Position numbers and translations under genes: made by a program
The notes under the pieces: model-generated
The model's input: the letters and a program-made list of their open reading frames with translations, nothing else
What the model was told of the DNA's origin: nothing
Databases searched by the model: none
Part shown: positions 10,416-21,892 of the stretch, in pieces
Layout: each line of letters begins with the position of its first letter
How positions within the stretch are numbered: position 1 is the first letter of the stretch
Assembly: GCA_030562195.1 (NCBI GenBank)
Contig: CM060202.1
Span: forward strand, 25,158,317 to 25,222,316
Direction of reading: 5' to 3'
From: Nipponacmea schrenckii
Lineage: Eukaryota > Mollusca > Gastropoda > Lottiidae
Length of the DNA stretch: 64,000 bases

Positions 10416-10915
10416 NNNNNNNNNNNNNNNNNNNNNNNNNNNNNNNNNNNNNNNNNNNNNNNNNNNNNNNNNNNNNNNNNNNNNNNNNNNNNNNNNNNNN
10501 NNNNNNNNNNNNNNNNNNNNNNNNNNNNNNNNNNNNNNNNNNNNNNNNNNNNNNNNNNNNNNNNNNNNNNNNNNNNNNNNNNNNNNNNNNNNNNNNNNNN
10601 NNNNNNNNNNNNNNNNNNNNNNNNNNNNNNNNNNNNNNNNNNNNNNNNNNNNNNNNNNNNNNNNNNNNNNNNNNNNNNNNNNNNNNNNNNNNNNNNNNNN
10701 NNNNNNNNNNNNNNNNNNNNNNNNNNNNNNNNNNNNNNNNNNNNNNNNNNNNNNNNNNNNNNNNNNNNNNNNNNNNNNNNNNNNNNNNNNNNNNNNNNNN
10801 NNNNNNNNNNNNNNNNNNNNNNNNNNNNNNNNNNNNNNNNNNNNNNNNNNNNNNNNNNNNNNNNNNNNNNNNNNNNNNNNNNNNNNNNNNNNNNNNNNNN
10901 NNNNNNNNNNNNNNN
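10416..10915. other. Scaffold gap (500 N)
   Basis: Exactly 500 N. The second gap is also exactly 500, so this is a placeholder of unknown true length. Confidence 0.98.
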
Positions 10916-11744
10916 CTCTGTTGAATGTTTCTCTGTGTTTTTTGCAAAATAGCGAAGGTTTAAAGATATTTTTCTGTTAAGAGTATATATACCGTATAAT
11001 TCCGATAGTAGTGCGCAGGTATAACCTATTGCTTGTTTATTAATTGGTTAGTAATTGTGTTTGCTATGCCTCACAATTAGGAGGCCGGGATGTTAAGTTC
11101 CTAAATATCTATTTTTATATTATGTCATATAAAACAATGGTTACGTTTGTGTTTAGTTACGTTTCATTTGCGTAAAAGTGATGACGTAGTACACTGTTAA
11201 TAACATGTGCTGACTTTGAAGCTAGCGGTGGCTCTGTCAATTCCCTTTTTTGTGTTTATGACTTGTTACGGTAGTTACCATTGGACTTTATGTCTGTTCT
11301 CTAAGATAACGTCTCGAAGTGGGTGTACCCAAAGGTCAAAGGGTGAGACGCATTTAGCAAACATCTACAGGAGGGTTCTTGTTTGTTCCCCGGGTCGGCC
11401 GTGTTAGATAGTTCGTTTGCTTAATGAACCCCAAAGAGACTTGAAAGAGAATATTATAACGACAATACGTTTATCGGCGACAGGGGAACAATTTGTTCGT
11501 TTTCTGCACCCACTCTTTAGAAGCGTCGTCCAGTAACATGCAAGGCGGTGCTTTTCTTTCAATAATATTTCGGAGAGCTATAAAGATACGGTGTCACAAG
11601 CTCAACTGAAACGTTCTCATGCCGAGTAAATCCTGGGTACGCCACTGCCCCCACCCCCCAACATTGAAAAAGCGATCTGCGCCCCTGATAAACAACATAA
11701 AATTACATTCCATTTGGAAAACATAAAAATTGTGTGATGGACTC
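10916..11744. other. No recognisable gene
   Basis: Unique-looking sequence. A 66-codon ORF at 11207-11407 has no recognisable domain and I do not call it. The block near 11430-11470 ('gacttgaaagagaatattat') and 11690 ('aaacaacataaaattacatt') recurs together at 12250-12330, a small local duplication. Confidence 0.4.
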
Positions 11745-12200
11745 AGTCCAGTAAAACGTTTTGTGCTAATACGAATTTAGTCCGTTCTACTTTTAGAAAT
11801 CCTCTTTCTCCCTTCCTTTTTTTTTTTTGCATGCCCATTTTTGGTCTAGATTTGAAATTTGATGTTTGAAATGGCATTTTCTTTCAGAATTTGTGAGATA
11901 ATGAGAAATTAATTGGCGGAAGGTTATTTCTAAAAATAGTGGTTTTGTATGCAGTGACAGTCAAGTGGATGTTGATATCCGATAGTGGTCTACTTTCATT
12001 TTGCCTAGTTCAAAATTTTCATGGCCATGCTAATTGATTTTTTGTACAGAAACTAAGTATTGTCCAGGCTCTCATGTGACATATTGGTAAGTTTTCAACG
12101 AGATTTCTGAAAATAGGTAGCCTATAGCAGTTTGAAATTCGTGAGTTAACAAGGAAGCAGATGGCAAATGAATTAGTGGACTGAGTCCTGATGTTTCAAG
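11745..12200 (+). repeat. Direct duplicate of 30244-30690
   Basis: Long collinear similarity to 30244-30690 in the same orientation, including 'tttggtctagatttgaaatt' and the exon-like segment after 'tttgtacag'. Here that exon (from 12050) meets a stop about 13 codons in ('acatattggtaag'), so this copy is dead. It lies upstream of IgB. Confidence 0.8.
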
Positions 12201-12485
12201 AAAAACAGCGTCTTTACATCTAAAAAGCTAAGGGTTGGCTTATTGAACCACAAACAGTCTTGAAAGAGAATGTTATAACGATAATACTTTTATGTAGAAA
12301 TAAACAACATAAAATTACATTCCATTTGGAATGTCATAGTACATTGTATTGAGTTTTTTGCTACTACTTTAAATATCTAGTAAAACAAGCCATTTTGAAG
12401 AGGCTATGAAGTCCTAATAAAATTCCTAATGCAGATATTCCTTATTTCAACCATTTAAATTTGGTTTTTCTTATGTATTTTTCAG

Positions 12486-12698
12486 ACCTCAAGAATACAG
12501 TTTCTAAAGCTGCCCTGAAAGTCCACTTCAATGTATGGAATGCCTTTTTATTGGAACCAGAAGACTGTAGAATGCTTTTTAGACAGTAAAAACAGCATGG
12601 ATTATCTCTGGATCAATTTCAAACTCAAATTTATGATAATTATGAAGATTTCAGCAGGAACAGTCAGACTGAGTGTGAAGACATTGAAGGCCAACTAG
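12486..12698 (+). pseudogene. Exon-like segment of unknown protein with one stop
   Basis: A 213-nt segment between 'tatttttcag' and 'ctag|gtaaca', phase 1-1 like the Ig exons. It translates to a continuous frame ('KAALKVHFNVWNAFLL', later 'QIYDNYEDFSRNSQTECE') interrupted once by TAA near 12588. I do not recognise a domain. It could be a dead exon of the same receptor locus or of a transposon. Confidence 0.35.
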
Positions 12699-13295
12699 GT
12701 AACAAATGTTGCCATTTTTTCTTCCTTTTTGGGGTTTGTAGGCTGGAATGATGTTAGCATACTTAATAGTCTTTACAAATTTCATAAATTTAGAGAAATA
12801 AGAAAGTTATAATTGATTTAGTGTAAGACGCGCCATCAATGATATCTAATAGAGGGCTAAATAGAGGTAGGGGTGCATCAGTAAAAACGCTGTCATTGCC
12901 ATACTTTTAGGTTTATTTGCATAATTTTTGGACAGGTTCATCATATTCCTATAGAAAATGTCATTGCGCCTGCCCGGTAAGTCTTGTTTCAATGCAGCCT
13001 ACATCATACTATTACTTTCTAGTGTAGTCTATCGATATCAAGAATGACTAAGTGAGTAATTATTGTATATAATATATTATTACCTGTTGGTAGACAGTGC
13101 ATTACTAGGGATAGAAGATCCACATCATTTTCACTTTCACTTTCATAGACATATTATTTCACAGGATAGGGCCTAATGACAAGGAAGCGTCGCGTTTTCT
13201 TTTTTGTATGATTTCCTGGGTGAGTCGGCATGAAAAGCTTTCACCTGTCTGTCATTTTATTTGTTAATTTCCATTTTCAATGAATGAGAGATAAA

Positions 13296-13338
13296 ATGTT
13301 GTGGCTACTTTTAATGCTAATATGCTGTCTAAAATCAG
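13296..13338 (+). CDS. IgB exon: signal peptide (putative)
   Basis: ATG followed by 'MLWLLLMLICCLKSG', a strongly hydrophobic leader, ending at 'tcag|gtaata' in phase 1. That is the phase every Ig exon in this window requires. It lies upstream of the IgB exons on the same strand. It could start an IgB transcript. The intron to 15077 would be 1.7 kb. Very short, so only moderately certain. Confidence 0.5.
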
Positions 13339-14329
13339 GTAATATTGAATTATTTTAAAGTCTAAGACTGGAATTAAACCCGAATATCGGTCATTGTCTG
13401 TCGACTTTAGCATTTTTACAGCCCATCTTGGGGACGATCAGTCTGACTAAAATAAACATTCTTTAACCACATTTTAATAAATAAAAGAATTTGATACAGC
13501 GAGATAATTTCTCAACAATAATATTTTACACAAATGAATCGAGTCTGAAACATCTGCCTCTATTCACCAGTTCAAAAATTTAAAATTTGCTTTCAAATGC
13601 TTTCAAATGCAGATGTTCCAGTCAAGATCTTTTTCTTTGACAAACAATCTAATACACAGGACAGATATTGTACAGAGATAACACTGATATAAAAGTTAGT
13701 ACCTTTACCAAGTGTAAATTATAAAGTTTCTGTTTTGCAATTTGAATAACTATTTCCTGAGTTTCTGCTGTGGGTAGAAACTAGACCATGTCTAAGAAAC
13801 TGTCTGAATCGCAATTATGCTGTTGTGAGCTTATTTACTATTTAATGACTTTCACAGTGCATTCAACTGACCCACAATGCCTTTGTTGCCATTAAAATTG
13901 GTTCAGGGAGCCTTACACCCATGACTTGCGCTATGACTGAATGGCAAATTTTGGATAATATGATGAGTTACTGTCCTTGTATTTTAGGTTTTTTAAGCCT
14001 TTGATTTCTGTTTTGTTAACTCTGAAGAGGAAAATATTCATGACAGGTTGGACGAAATTATGACTAAAGTTTGATTATTCCAACAGAACTGCCAAATATT
14101 CTGCCAGTGACGTATCTTATCTTGATCATAATAAGAGCTTATCTTAAACGAAAAAGGAAGTTGAAGGAGCAATTCTTCGTTCAAAAGTTAATTCTTTCAA
14201 AATTATTTGTTGGTTTAGAAATAACAAAATGAGTCAAAATCAGCAATTGTAAAATTGACTATGAATGATGGAAATCATCTTTATAAAGATCCTTGCATCT
14301 CAAAGTATATTAACTACATCCGAAACTAT

Positions 14330-14730
14330 CGCAAGATACGTTTAAAGTATATTTCTCTTTAAACACAGGTTGAGGCTACAAATATATCTGAGCTTTGTTC
14401 AAGATTTATTTACACCAAATTTCATTCAAATAAGACGAAAACTGTAGACTCTATCACATTCATAAGCTAAATTTGATGGGTTTTGACTTAGTCATGGGCA
14501 ATAACTCAAAAACCGTTTATCGAAAAATCAACCATATCAAACATGTCGAAGAACTCATCAATATAAATGATCACACCAAATTTCAATCATATCTGAGAAA
14601 AATGTAGTCTCTATCGCGTTCACAAGTCAATTTTGAATTTTTAAAAAATGTTCATTGAAAAATCCTTAATATAGAACTTGTCCATGGGTGACAACAATAT
14701 AGGACCATATTATAATGTGGGCGTATAAAA
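14330..14730 (+). repeat. Dispersed repeat copy upstream of IgB Ig1
   Basis: It contains 'gcaataactcaaaaaccgtt' followed by 'tatcgaaaaatc' blocks and ends with 'gtgggcgtataaaaaataaa'. These are the hallmarks of the repeat family also present at 38920-39870 and 40590-40940. Confidence 0.6.
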
Positions 14731-15076
14731 AATAAATCCGAACCTTATTTTTACATAAAATTACAACGCTTTACTAAATCATTCGAATGATGTAAAGGGT
14801 CAAGATATTTTCCGATATAGAAAAGGATCCATGAATCGTTCCATACTTGAAGAGAATGCTTTACTTTACTGTACAAATACATTGAATATGTTCAAAATTG
14901 GGTTAAGGGATACGTTTTGGAATAAAAAACTTTTAAATTAATTGTCTTTGTTGACAACATAACTTCCTGCCCAAAAGATTATGAATCTTCAAGACATTTG
15001 TTTTTAGTCTTGTGTTGTGACTTAAATCTTAACTATATGACTCTGTATGTAAACTATTCGATTTTATTTTTTCTAG

Positions 15077-15384
15077 TTGAAAGTAATGTGTGCAACAAAA
15101 CAGAAGTAATTGTAGGTCGACTTGAAGAAGAACTGATAACAAATTTTCCAGTTTCTTATCTCAGAGAACTGGAACCGACGAAGTTCCTGAATTTAACTAT
15201 TAAGTTAAATAATATGACAGATTCTATCATAAAGCAAGTCATTTATAAGAATGGTAAACCAACTTATTTAGCTGGTAATCTGACAGAAATATTTGTGATT
15301 AATGACACCCTCGTGGTCAATAAAACAAAACTACAAAAAGGAGATGCTGAAATATATGCGATATATGTCACTATGTCTCTATAG
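15077..15384 (+). pseudogene. IgB exon: N-terminal Ig-like domain, broken
   Basis: Starts after 'ttttttctag' in phase 1 with 'ESNVCNKTEVIVGRLEEEL', clearly paralogous to 2649-3038 and 60472-60092. Compared with those it lacks part of the loop after 'YLRELEPT', and it runs into a TAG after 'AEIYAIYVTMSL' instead of reaching the conserved 'KALII' end and donor. No phase-1 donor precedes the stop. Either this exon is dead or it is skipped. Confidence 0.65.
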
Positions 15385-15707
15385 GAACAATATTTAATGT
15401 ACAATATCTCACATACATGAGATGGTCAACAGTACCCGGTCCCATATGACATAGTTCTATGGTGTTATGTCTGCTTCTTATAATTGGTTCTGAAATAAAT
15501 CATTAAAATGGGAAATGGTAGGCTATTGAGATTTGATGCATATTGGTTTTCCAAATTCTGTTGCATCAGGTCAGGTGTTCCTTAAGGATGAGCTTGTTCT
15601 GCCTCCCTAGAGAAACCTTCCAAAGTACTTATTATATTACAGTTTAGTGATATATCTCTGCCTACACCTTTGTCATCATTTCAATATTTTAAACTCATGT
15701 GTTTCTG

Positions 15708-15971
15708 GCAATCCAACAATTATAGCACTGTCTCCACCAGATCCTGTTTTTAAACCAGAAGATAACAATACTTCAATCATACAACTTGAATGTGACAGTG
15801 TTTCAACCAGTATAGGAGATTGTCTACCATCTTTATATATAGTATGGTATGAAAATAGGACTAGAATGGATACAATTTTATCTCAAATTAACGTGACAGT
15901 AGACCTTAATGGTGTAAACTTTACATTTCTCCATTGTTATGAAAGACTACAGACCACACAACTAAATGAAG
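15708..15971 (+). pseudogene. IgB exon: second Ig domain, decayed
   Basis: Phase 1-1 exon with 'LSPPDPVFKPED', 'IIQLECDSV' and 'LYIVWYENRTRM'. Two defects: the acceptor reads 'gtttctg' where paralogs have CAG, and the F-strand Cys is replaced ('VNFTFLHCYERL' against 'NFTCLTTDYPPC'). Frame otherwise open and donor 'gaag|gtattt' intact. The fold and its splicing are probably compromised. Confidence 0.65.
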
Positions 15972-16082
15972 GTATTTATATTTTTATTATCATATAGATA
16001 AATAAATAATCGAAATTTCAAAACTATGTCTATTGTTAATAGAATACTTTATTAAAATTTAATTATTTAATTTTGAGGTAAG

Positions 16083-16650
16083 ACTGTCTTTATTACTATT
16101 TATTCTACCCTTGAATACCATATAGGTCTGACTTGTATAGTTCCTATTACTATTTATTCTACCCTTGAATACAATATAGGTCTGACTTGTATAGTTTCTA
16201 TTACTATTTATTCTACCCTTAAGTACAATATAGATCTGACTTGTATAGTTTCTATTACTATTTATTCTACCCTTAAGTACAATATAGATCTGACTTGTAT
16301 AGTTTCAACAACTATTAATTTTACCCTTGAATACAATATAGGTCTGACTTTTATAGTTTCTATTACTATTTATTCTACCCTTAAGTACAATATAGATCTG
16401 ACTTGTATAGTTTCAACAACTATTAATTCTACCCTTGAATACAATATAGGTCTGACTTTCATAGTTTCTATTACTATTTATTCTACCCTTGAATACAATA
16501 TAGGTCTGACTTGTATATTTCCCATTACTATTTATGCTACCCTTGAACATTTATAGGTCTGACTTTTATAGTTTCTATTACTATTTATTCTACCCTTGAA
16601 CACAATATAGTTCTAACTTTTATAGTTTCTATAAGCCTACTATTTATGAC
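16083..16650 (+). repeat. 54-bp minisatellite in IgB intron
   Basis: About ten copies of the 54-bp unit between the second Ig exon and the membrane exon of IgB, the same relative place as the arrays in IgA and IgC. Variants include 'cttaagtacaatatagatc' and 'tttcaacaactattaattc'. More diverged than the arm 1 array. Confidence 0.92.
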
Positions 16651-16677
16651 ATTATATAGCTTGTGTTTATTAAACAG

Positions 16678-16821
16678 GAACTGAAAACAGATTGTTGATG
16701 TTTGCGATGCTAAATAAAGTAAAAGTTGCTGTTATAGCTGTTATTGTTACTGTTGTTGTTGTTTTAATAGTTATCATTGTGGTTTCTGTTATTATGGTTA
16801 TCATGTACAAGAAATATCGGA
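16678..16821 (+). CDS. IgB exon: transmembrane segment
   Basis: A 144-nt phase 1-1 exon between 'attaaacag' and 'cgga|gtgagt'. It encodes a short juxtamembrane part ('TENRLLMFAMLNK'), a long Val/Ile-rich helix and the stop-transfer motif 'MYKKYRS'. Its counterpart in IgC (41182-41048) has the same layout and ends 'KYKKNRS'. Codon positions rich in GTT/ATT make the DNA nearly a GTT repeat. Confidence 0.75.
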
Positions 16822-16950
16822 GTGAGTTCATTACAAATAAATTACAGCTAACAGATAGACTAACTTTGTTTGATTTTGAACCTTCTTAATACAAGTTAAC
16901 AGTGGTTGTAATGTTTGAATGATATACCTTTCATTTCGCCCGGTATATTG

Positions 16951-17015
16951 TGATGAAATGAAATGAATGGAGTTTTACGTCCTACTTTTCTGCACCTTAT
17001 GGGCTATTGAAGACG
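16951..17015 (+). repeat. Short interspersed repeat, copy 2
   Basis: Same core as at 350-417, continuing as 'ttatgggctattgaagacgg', and located in the intron after the IgB membrane exon. Confidence 0.6.
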
Positions 17016-17229
17016 GGTATATTGTGATGAATTGTGACAATACCAGATGTTAAATTTTTGACCTGAAAAGTGCTATGATTCAAGATAACATGGCCGATTT
17101 GTAACATAACAACGAGAGTGTTGCTGATAGGAGATTGTTGCAGAATACAATTTGGGAGTGCAGACCTAATGGTCAGTTAGCTCTCAAATTAGAAAACAAC
17201 TAAATGTTGTTCTTTTTAATAAATTACAG

Positions 17230-17324
17230 ATACAGGTATTTATGGAACAATTTCACATCAGGATAAAATATTACCAAGATCATCTAGAGGCAGAGGTAAT
17301 TCTAGAAATGATATACATTACTTG
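17230..17324 (+). CDS. IgB exon: first cytoplasmic segment
   Basis: A 95-nt exon between 'aaattacag' and 'cttg|gtaagt', entering in phase 1 and leaving in phase 0, which matches the membrane exon upstream and the terminal exon downstream. It encodes 'TGIYGTISHQDKILPRS' and continues basic to 'NDIHYL'. 'YGTI' is a YxxI motif of the kind bound by SH2 domains once phosphorylated. Confidence 0.65.
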
Positions 17325-18114
17325 GTAAGTAGTCTATACATTGTAACAATTTTCTGTAAAAGGCACTGTCAATTTGCTAACGGTTCATATACGGTAGCAC
17401 AAAATGACCGCAACTGAGTTCGTTTCTCGTTACCTGCTTTATGCTGATTTATGGAGACAACTCAGAAAGGGACAGAATGTAAACTTTTCATTATTAAACA
17501 TGGTAACTATTTGAATATATCCATATATCTACTTGATCAAACTGTTTTGTTTTAAAAGGTGTATTAAAAAGGGAATGTTCAAATTGTTAATCAAATAGTT
17601 TCACTTAGTTCTTGTTTTCGGCTATATATTGGCCATTTTTATTAGTTGAAAACTTCAGAATAAGAAGCAGCCTTATTTCTCTACAATAACTTTTATTTTC
17701 TTTCAACCCTTCTTGTATTTTTCATACACCAAACAAAAACCATAAGAAACTGAAAATATTTACGCGAATTCTTGAGATATTTCTTGAGTTCAAATATTAA
17801 CGGTTGGAATTATTTTTATTAAAATTTATAGGACAAGTTTCGTTAGATTTTGGTATAAAGTTCTCATAAATCTGAGAACAAAATGTTTACATGATCTATA
17901 CAAGAAACAGAAAATATTTAAATAGTAAATTAAGTACATTTGGAATAACTCATTGCAAGATAAGGACAGTTGATATAATTGGTTATATTGGGTTTAATAA
18001 GTTGGTTTTAGTGTCATGTCTTTTTTGTTTTATATTATTTATGAAGCATAATAAATTACTGATTCGACTATGAAGTAACTTACTTTTCTATGATCTAATA
18101 TGTTTTTAATCCAG

Positions 18115-18288
18115 GAACCGGAAAATCTTATATATTCTGATTTATTGTTACCAACTCCAAATTGTTTTCGGATTCATGGCAGCAAACCAATACCGGAAGT
18201 TCAATATAGTACAATAGATTTTACCAAGATAGCACCACCATTGCCTAGATATATAGAACTCGATTCTGACGATGAAGACTGGTCTTAA
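18115..18288 (+). CDS. IgB terminal exon: tail with ITIM-like motifs
   Basis: Phase-0 exon after 'tttttaatccag' to a TAA, 57 residues. It contains 'NLIYSDLLL' (L-x-Y-x-x-L) and 'EVQYSTIDF' (V-x-Y-x-x-I), both fitting the ITIM consensus [ILVS]xYxx[ILV], plus 'PRYIEL' (YxxL absent but tyrosine present) and an acidic end 'LDSDDEDWS'. In known animal receptors paired ITIM/ITSM tyrosines recruit SH2 phosphatases. The same role here is inference. The extracellular exons of this gene are damaged, so the tail may be a relic or be used by another splice form. Confidence 0.7.
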   Translation, partial: EPENLIYSDLLLPTPNCFRIHGSKPIPEVQYSTIDFTKIAPPLPRYIELDSDDEDWS

Positions 18289-19362
18289 AGAGAATTATTT
18301 CAAGTTAATATCTTAATATTATATACAAAGTATCATTCATTAGTGCATAAAGTGTAGTAGTATTGCTAGCTTTTTAAAATGTAACACTAAGGGTGCTTCA
18401 TAAAGTATAATGGTAAGTGCTATCAGATTTTTGGTGCTTCACACATTTTAATGGTAATTTCTATCAAATGAAGCGTTTGTAGCATTCCATGGTGTCACAC
18501 TCACACAAATTAATTATAGTTTCTTCCAAATGCAATGTTTAATAGTAATTTTTAACATTAAGTTTGAAAAGGGAGAGAACTACTGATGTTGAATTGATGT
18601 TAAGAGTGGTATATTTATATAATTTTGTAAATTTAAACTTATATATTGTTATTTATTATCATATGTGATAGACTTGTTTTTCCATTCTTATATTGTTAGA
18701 ACTATTTAACGATGAAAAATCAACAGGACAATTTATTTGAAATGTATTTGGTATGAAGTGATATAGTGATACAACTCCTAAAATCTATTTTTTTAATATT
18801 CTTCTAATTTTTTTATATATATGATATGACCTATTCTACTATGCAATTTATTTAAGAAATTATTTTATTCTTTTAAGGATATATATTGAAAATACATTTA
18901 CAACAAAACCTGGATCTCACAGATGTAACCAATTAAATAAATGAATATTGATATTCAGTAAAATCTTCGTGGTAAGATGCGGGAATAATAGCTTTGCTCC
19001 CTCTCCCATCTTCTTACAAATGAATTTAACTTCATATCATCTAACCATTGCATTTAAAAATAGAATAAAAATGCTGTGAATATTGAGTTATGATTATGAA
19101 ATAAGATAACGTAAAACAACAGATAATTGACGAAAAAAAAAAAACACAGTTGGCATAAAGGATTGTTTGATTGGCTTTCAAGATTTTGCTATTTGTACTA
19201 TGACATATCAAGGTCGCGGCCCAGCATCGTCAGTACCGCACAAACGATTTTCAAACGACATCTGCACCCAGATGTTCAGAGTATTTTTTATAACGAATTT
19301 GCTATTTAGTATTTTTTTTATAATTGTATTTTTTAAAAGTGTATTTTTTAAAGTGCAATTTT
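18289..19362. other. IgB 3' flank, no further gene seen
   Basis: AT-rich 3' region after the IgB stop, with no convincing coding exon. ORFs at 19127-19520 are low-complexity Phe/Ile-rich reading of AT-rich DNA and are not called. Confidence 0.4.
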
Positions 19363-19747
19363 TATTGAGTATATTTAATAACAGTGCTTTTATTATGTGT
19401 ATTTTCATCTGTTTTTTATTTAGTGTAATTTTGATGCATTTTGTTTTAGTGCATTTATTTATGTTTTATATTAGTTGTGTATTGGTTCACCTGTTTTTAA
19501 TTGTTATGTTAATTTGCTAATTTATAGAGCAAATAACGTTGAATTTACAGAAAAATTATTTGTCTTAAGAAAAATAGTATTACTCGTTGTTTTCATGGTA
19601 CACTTTAACTGATCTAATCGGCTTATAGATAAAATAATTAAACAATATATTCTCCAAATTATTTATTTATTTATTTCACGTATTCTTGTCTCCCGTGAAG
19701 AACGCTAGATTGAAGAGTCTTGTACTTTCCTTAACCGGCAGCATACA

Positions 19748-20521
19748 GGGTGTGTACAAAACGAAGACCCAAAGACCTAAGACCTTAAAAAGGAAGACCC
19801 CACGAGGAAAAAACGAAGACCTAAAAAAGGAAGACCCCACGAGGTAAACAAAGAAGACCTAAAAAAGGAAAAAAGGGTCTTCGTTTTTTACCTCGTGGGG
19901 TCTTCCTTTGATACCTTTTATTTACGTCCGTATTTATATTTCACCCTGTAGGGAAGGGAGGGGTGATGGGTTTTTCTCATTTTCTGGGGAAATTGGCGTA
20001 TTGACATGCTTAACCTTCGAGTAAAATTTCAATGGAATATTCCTTGGCTTCGGATTTTTATACCTTTATTTTAGCCTATTTAGTTACCCTGTAGGAAGGG
20101 AGGGGGAGGATTTTCTCATTCGGGGAAATACGGACTATTAAAGCTAGACCTCGAGTAAAATTTCAAAGAATATTCCTATCTTGTATTTTTTACGGTCTTC
20201 GTTTTTTTACCTCGTGGGGTCTTCCTTTTATACCTTTTATTTTACGTCCGTATTTATGTTTCACCCTGTAGGGAAGGAAGGGGGTGATGGATTTTGTTCA
20301 TTTTCTGGGGAAATTGGCGTATTGACTTGCTTAACCTTCGAGTAAAATTTCAATGAAATATTCCTATGCCTTGTCGGATTTTTTCACAGGGTCTTCGTTT
20401 TTTACCTCGTGGGGTCTTCCTTTTTAAGGGTTTTTTCCCGTTTCCTTTTTAACTTTTTTTACCTCGTGGGGTCTTCCTTTTTTAGGTCTGAGGTCTTTGG
20501 GTCTTCGTTTTGTACACACCC
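19748..20521. mobile_element. 774-bp non-autonomous TIR element
   Basis: Terminal inverted repeats start 'GGGTGTGTACAAAACGAAGA' and stay identical for 31 bases. They are flanked by a 10-bp target duplication, gcagcataca (19738-19747) and gcaacataca (20522-20531), one mismatch. Arm 1 retains the uninterrupted target near 9805. The interior is built from tandem blocks with 'acctcgtggggtcttccttt' and a G-rich block 'ccctgtagggaag' repeated three times. No ORF. TSD length and TIRs beginning with G fit a Mutator-like element, but the superfamily is inferred. Confidence 0.8.
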
Positions 20522-20531
20522 GCAACATACA

Positions 20532-21260
20532 CGTCTTTGCTGTGGTGATAAATGTACAATATTACTAACTTTCATTAAAATCAACAAGGCAATAACTCAT
20601 TAAGATATTTTCAGTATTTTTTTTTACTGATTTTTAATGATTAATCCTTGCCCAACAAATCATATTAAATATATTTCGACATTTTGATTTTTCAATGGGG
20701 TTCATCTATGGATGATGATTAACTATTACAGCCATTTTCGTCCAAATCCGAGGATAATTGTGCTTTGTATAATATTTACGAGCTAAAAATCGAACGCGTT
20801 GTAAAAACAAATAATTCATATTTAATATATTTCGATATTTCATCCTTGGGTGATATCAAACATTTTCAGCGAGTTTCGTCAAGATTGGACACGAATTGTG
20901 CCCTCTAGAGTGTTCACGAGCCAAAAATTTTCAAGAACAAGAGTAATAACTCCTACTAAATATGTATTCCATTTCGCTGATTTTTATTAGGGTTACCACT
21001 TGAGTTAAAGCGCACTCTCACACCAAATGTCATCAACATCCGACAAGAATTTGCACATTGTAGAGTGTTTACGAGCATTTCAAGAACAATTGCAATAACT
21101 AATACTTAATTGATTTTCAACTGGCTCTATCCTTGGGTGACTATGGACACTCGTGCAAGCTTTCGTCAAAATCCATCAAGAATTGAACCCCTAGAGTGTT
21201 TACGAGCAATTGTGGGCGGACGGACGGACTGGTGACTGAAATATACAGTCGACATTTCAT
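20532..21260 (+). repeat. Dispersed repeat, arm 2 copy
   Basis: Reverse-complement match of 9115-9790 and 10196-10395 in uninterrupted order. It ends with 'gggcggacggacggactggt' and 'catgtgggcgtagaaaagag'. This is the better-preserved copy and shows the true order of the blocks. Confidence 0.65.
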
Positions 21261-21650
21261 GTGGGCGTAGAAAAGAGCAAAACGCTATAAAACCAAAATT
21301 ATTTTATTCACAAATGACAGAGTAACACATTATGGAACTATTACAATGAAATATCGATTTATAAAAAGAGCAAAGCATAATAAAACTATAATTACTTTAT
21401 AAAATGGTAAAATATTTCTTTAATATTATTAATAAGAATTAACCCTAATTTTCGAAATTGGGGGACATTGTGAAATATACAGTCGAAAAATATATTTGGG
21501 CGTAGAAAAGGGCAAAAAGCTATAAAACTTAAAATTTATTTATTACACAATTATCGGGAAGAGTAAAAATTTAGAAACTATTTACAATTTATCATTTATA
21601 AAAAGAGCAAAGCATAATAAAACCATAATTACTTTATAAAATTAAAATTC
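21255..21650 (+). repeat. Tandem duplication of the 'gggcgtagaaaa' module
   Basis: Two units (about 21255-21420 and 21485-21650) share 'ttataaaaagagcaaagcat' and 'gggcgtagaaaa'. Arm 1 has one main copy (8870-9110). Confidence 0.6.
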
Positions 21651-21892
21651 TATAAAAAAAAGTTTAAAATTTTTTAACATTTAAATATTATTGCAAAAAG
21701 TTATTTATGAAAATGTAGTAAAACAAAAGTTTCTTTAGATATTCCAGCTAATAAGGCAGATAAGAATTTACAATCACATTCTAAATATTTATCTCTGCGA
21801 AAATAAAATAATATACTATAGTAGCATATTGTATTAAGAAAAAAAAATATACTTCTTAGATTTTGATTCAAGTAATAATAAAGCTATACCAG

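Noticed and set aside
10389..10952. ORFs across the N run (also 32122-32724)
   Set aside because: They consist of undetermined residues created by the 500-N gap.
11207..11407. 66-codon ORF with hydrophobic start
   Set aside because: No domain, no splice-phase match to the Ig genes and no homologous copy in the window.
16692..16889. Reading the IgB membrane exon straight through to the TAA at 16889
   Set aside because: The IgC counterpart splices at the same position, and downstream exons match in phase. The extension past 16821 is intron.
19127..19520. Phe/Ile-rich overlapping ORFs
   Set aside because: Low-complexity reading of AT-rich repeat-arm sequence.
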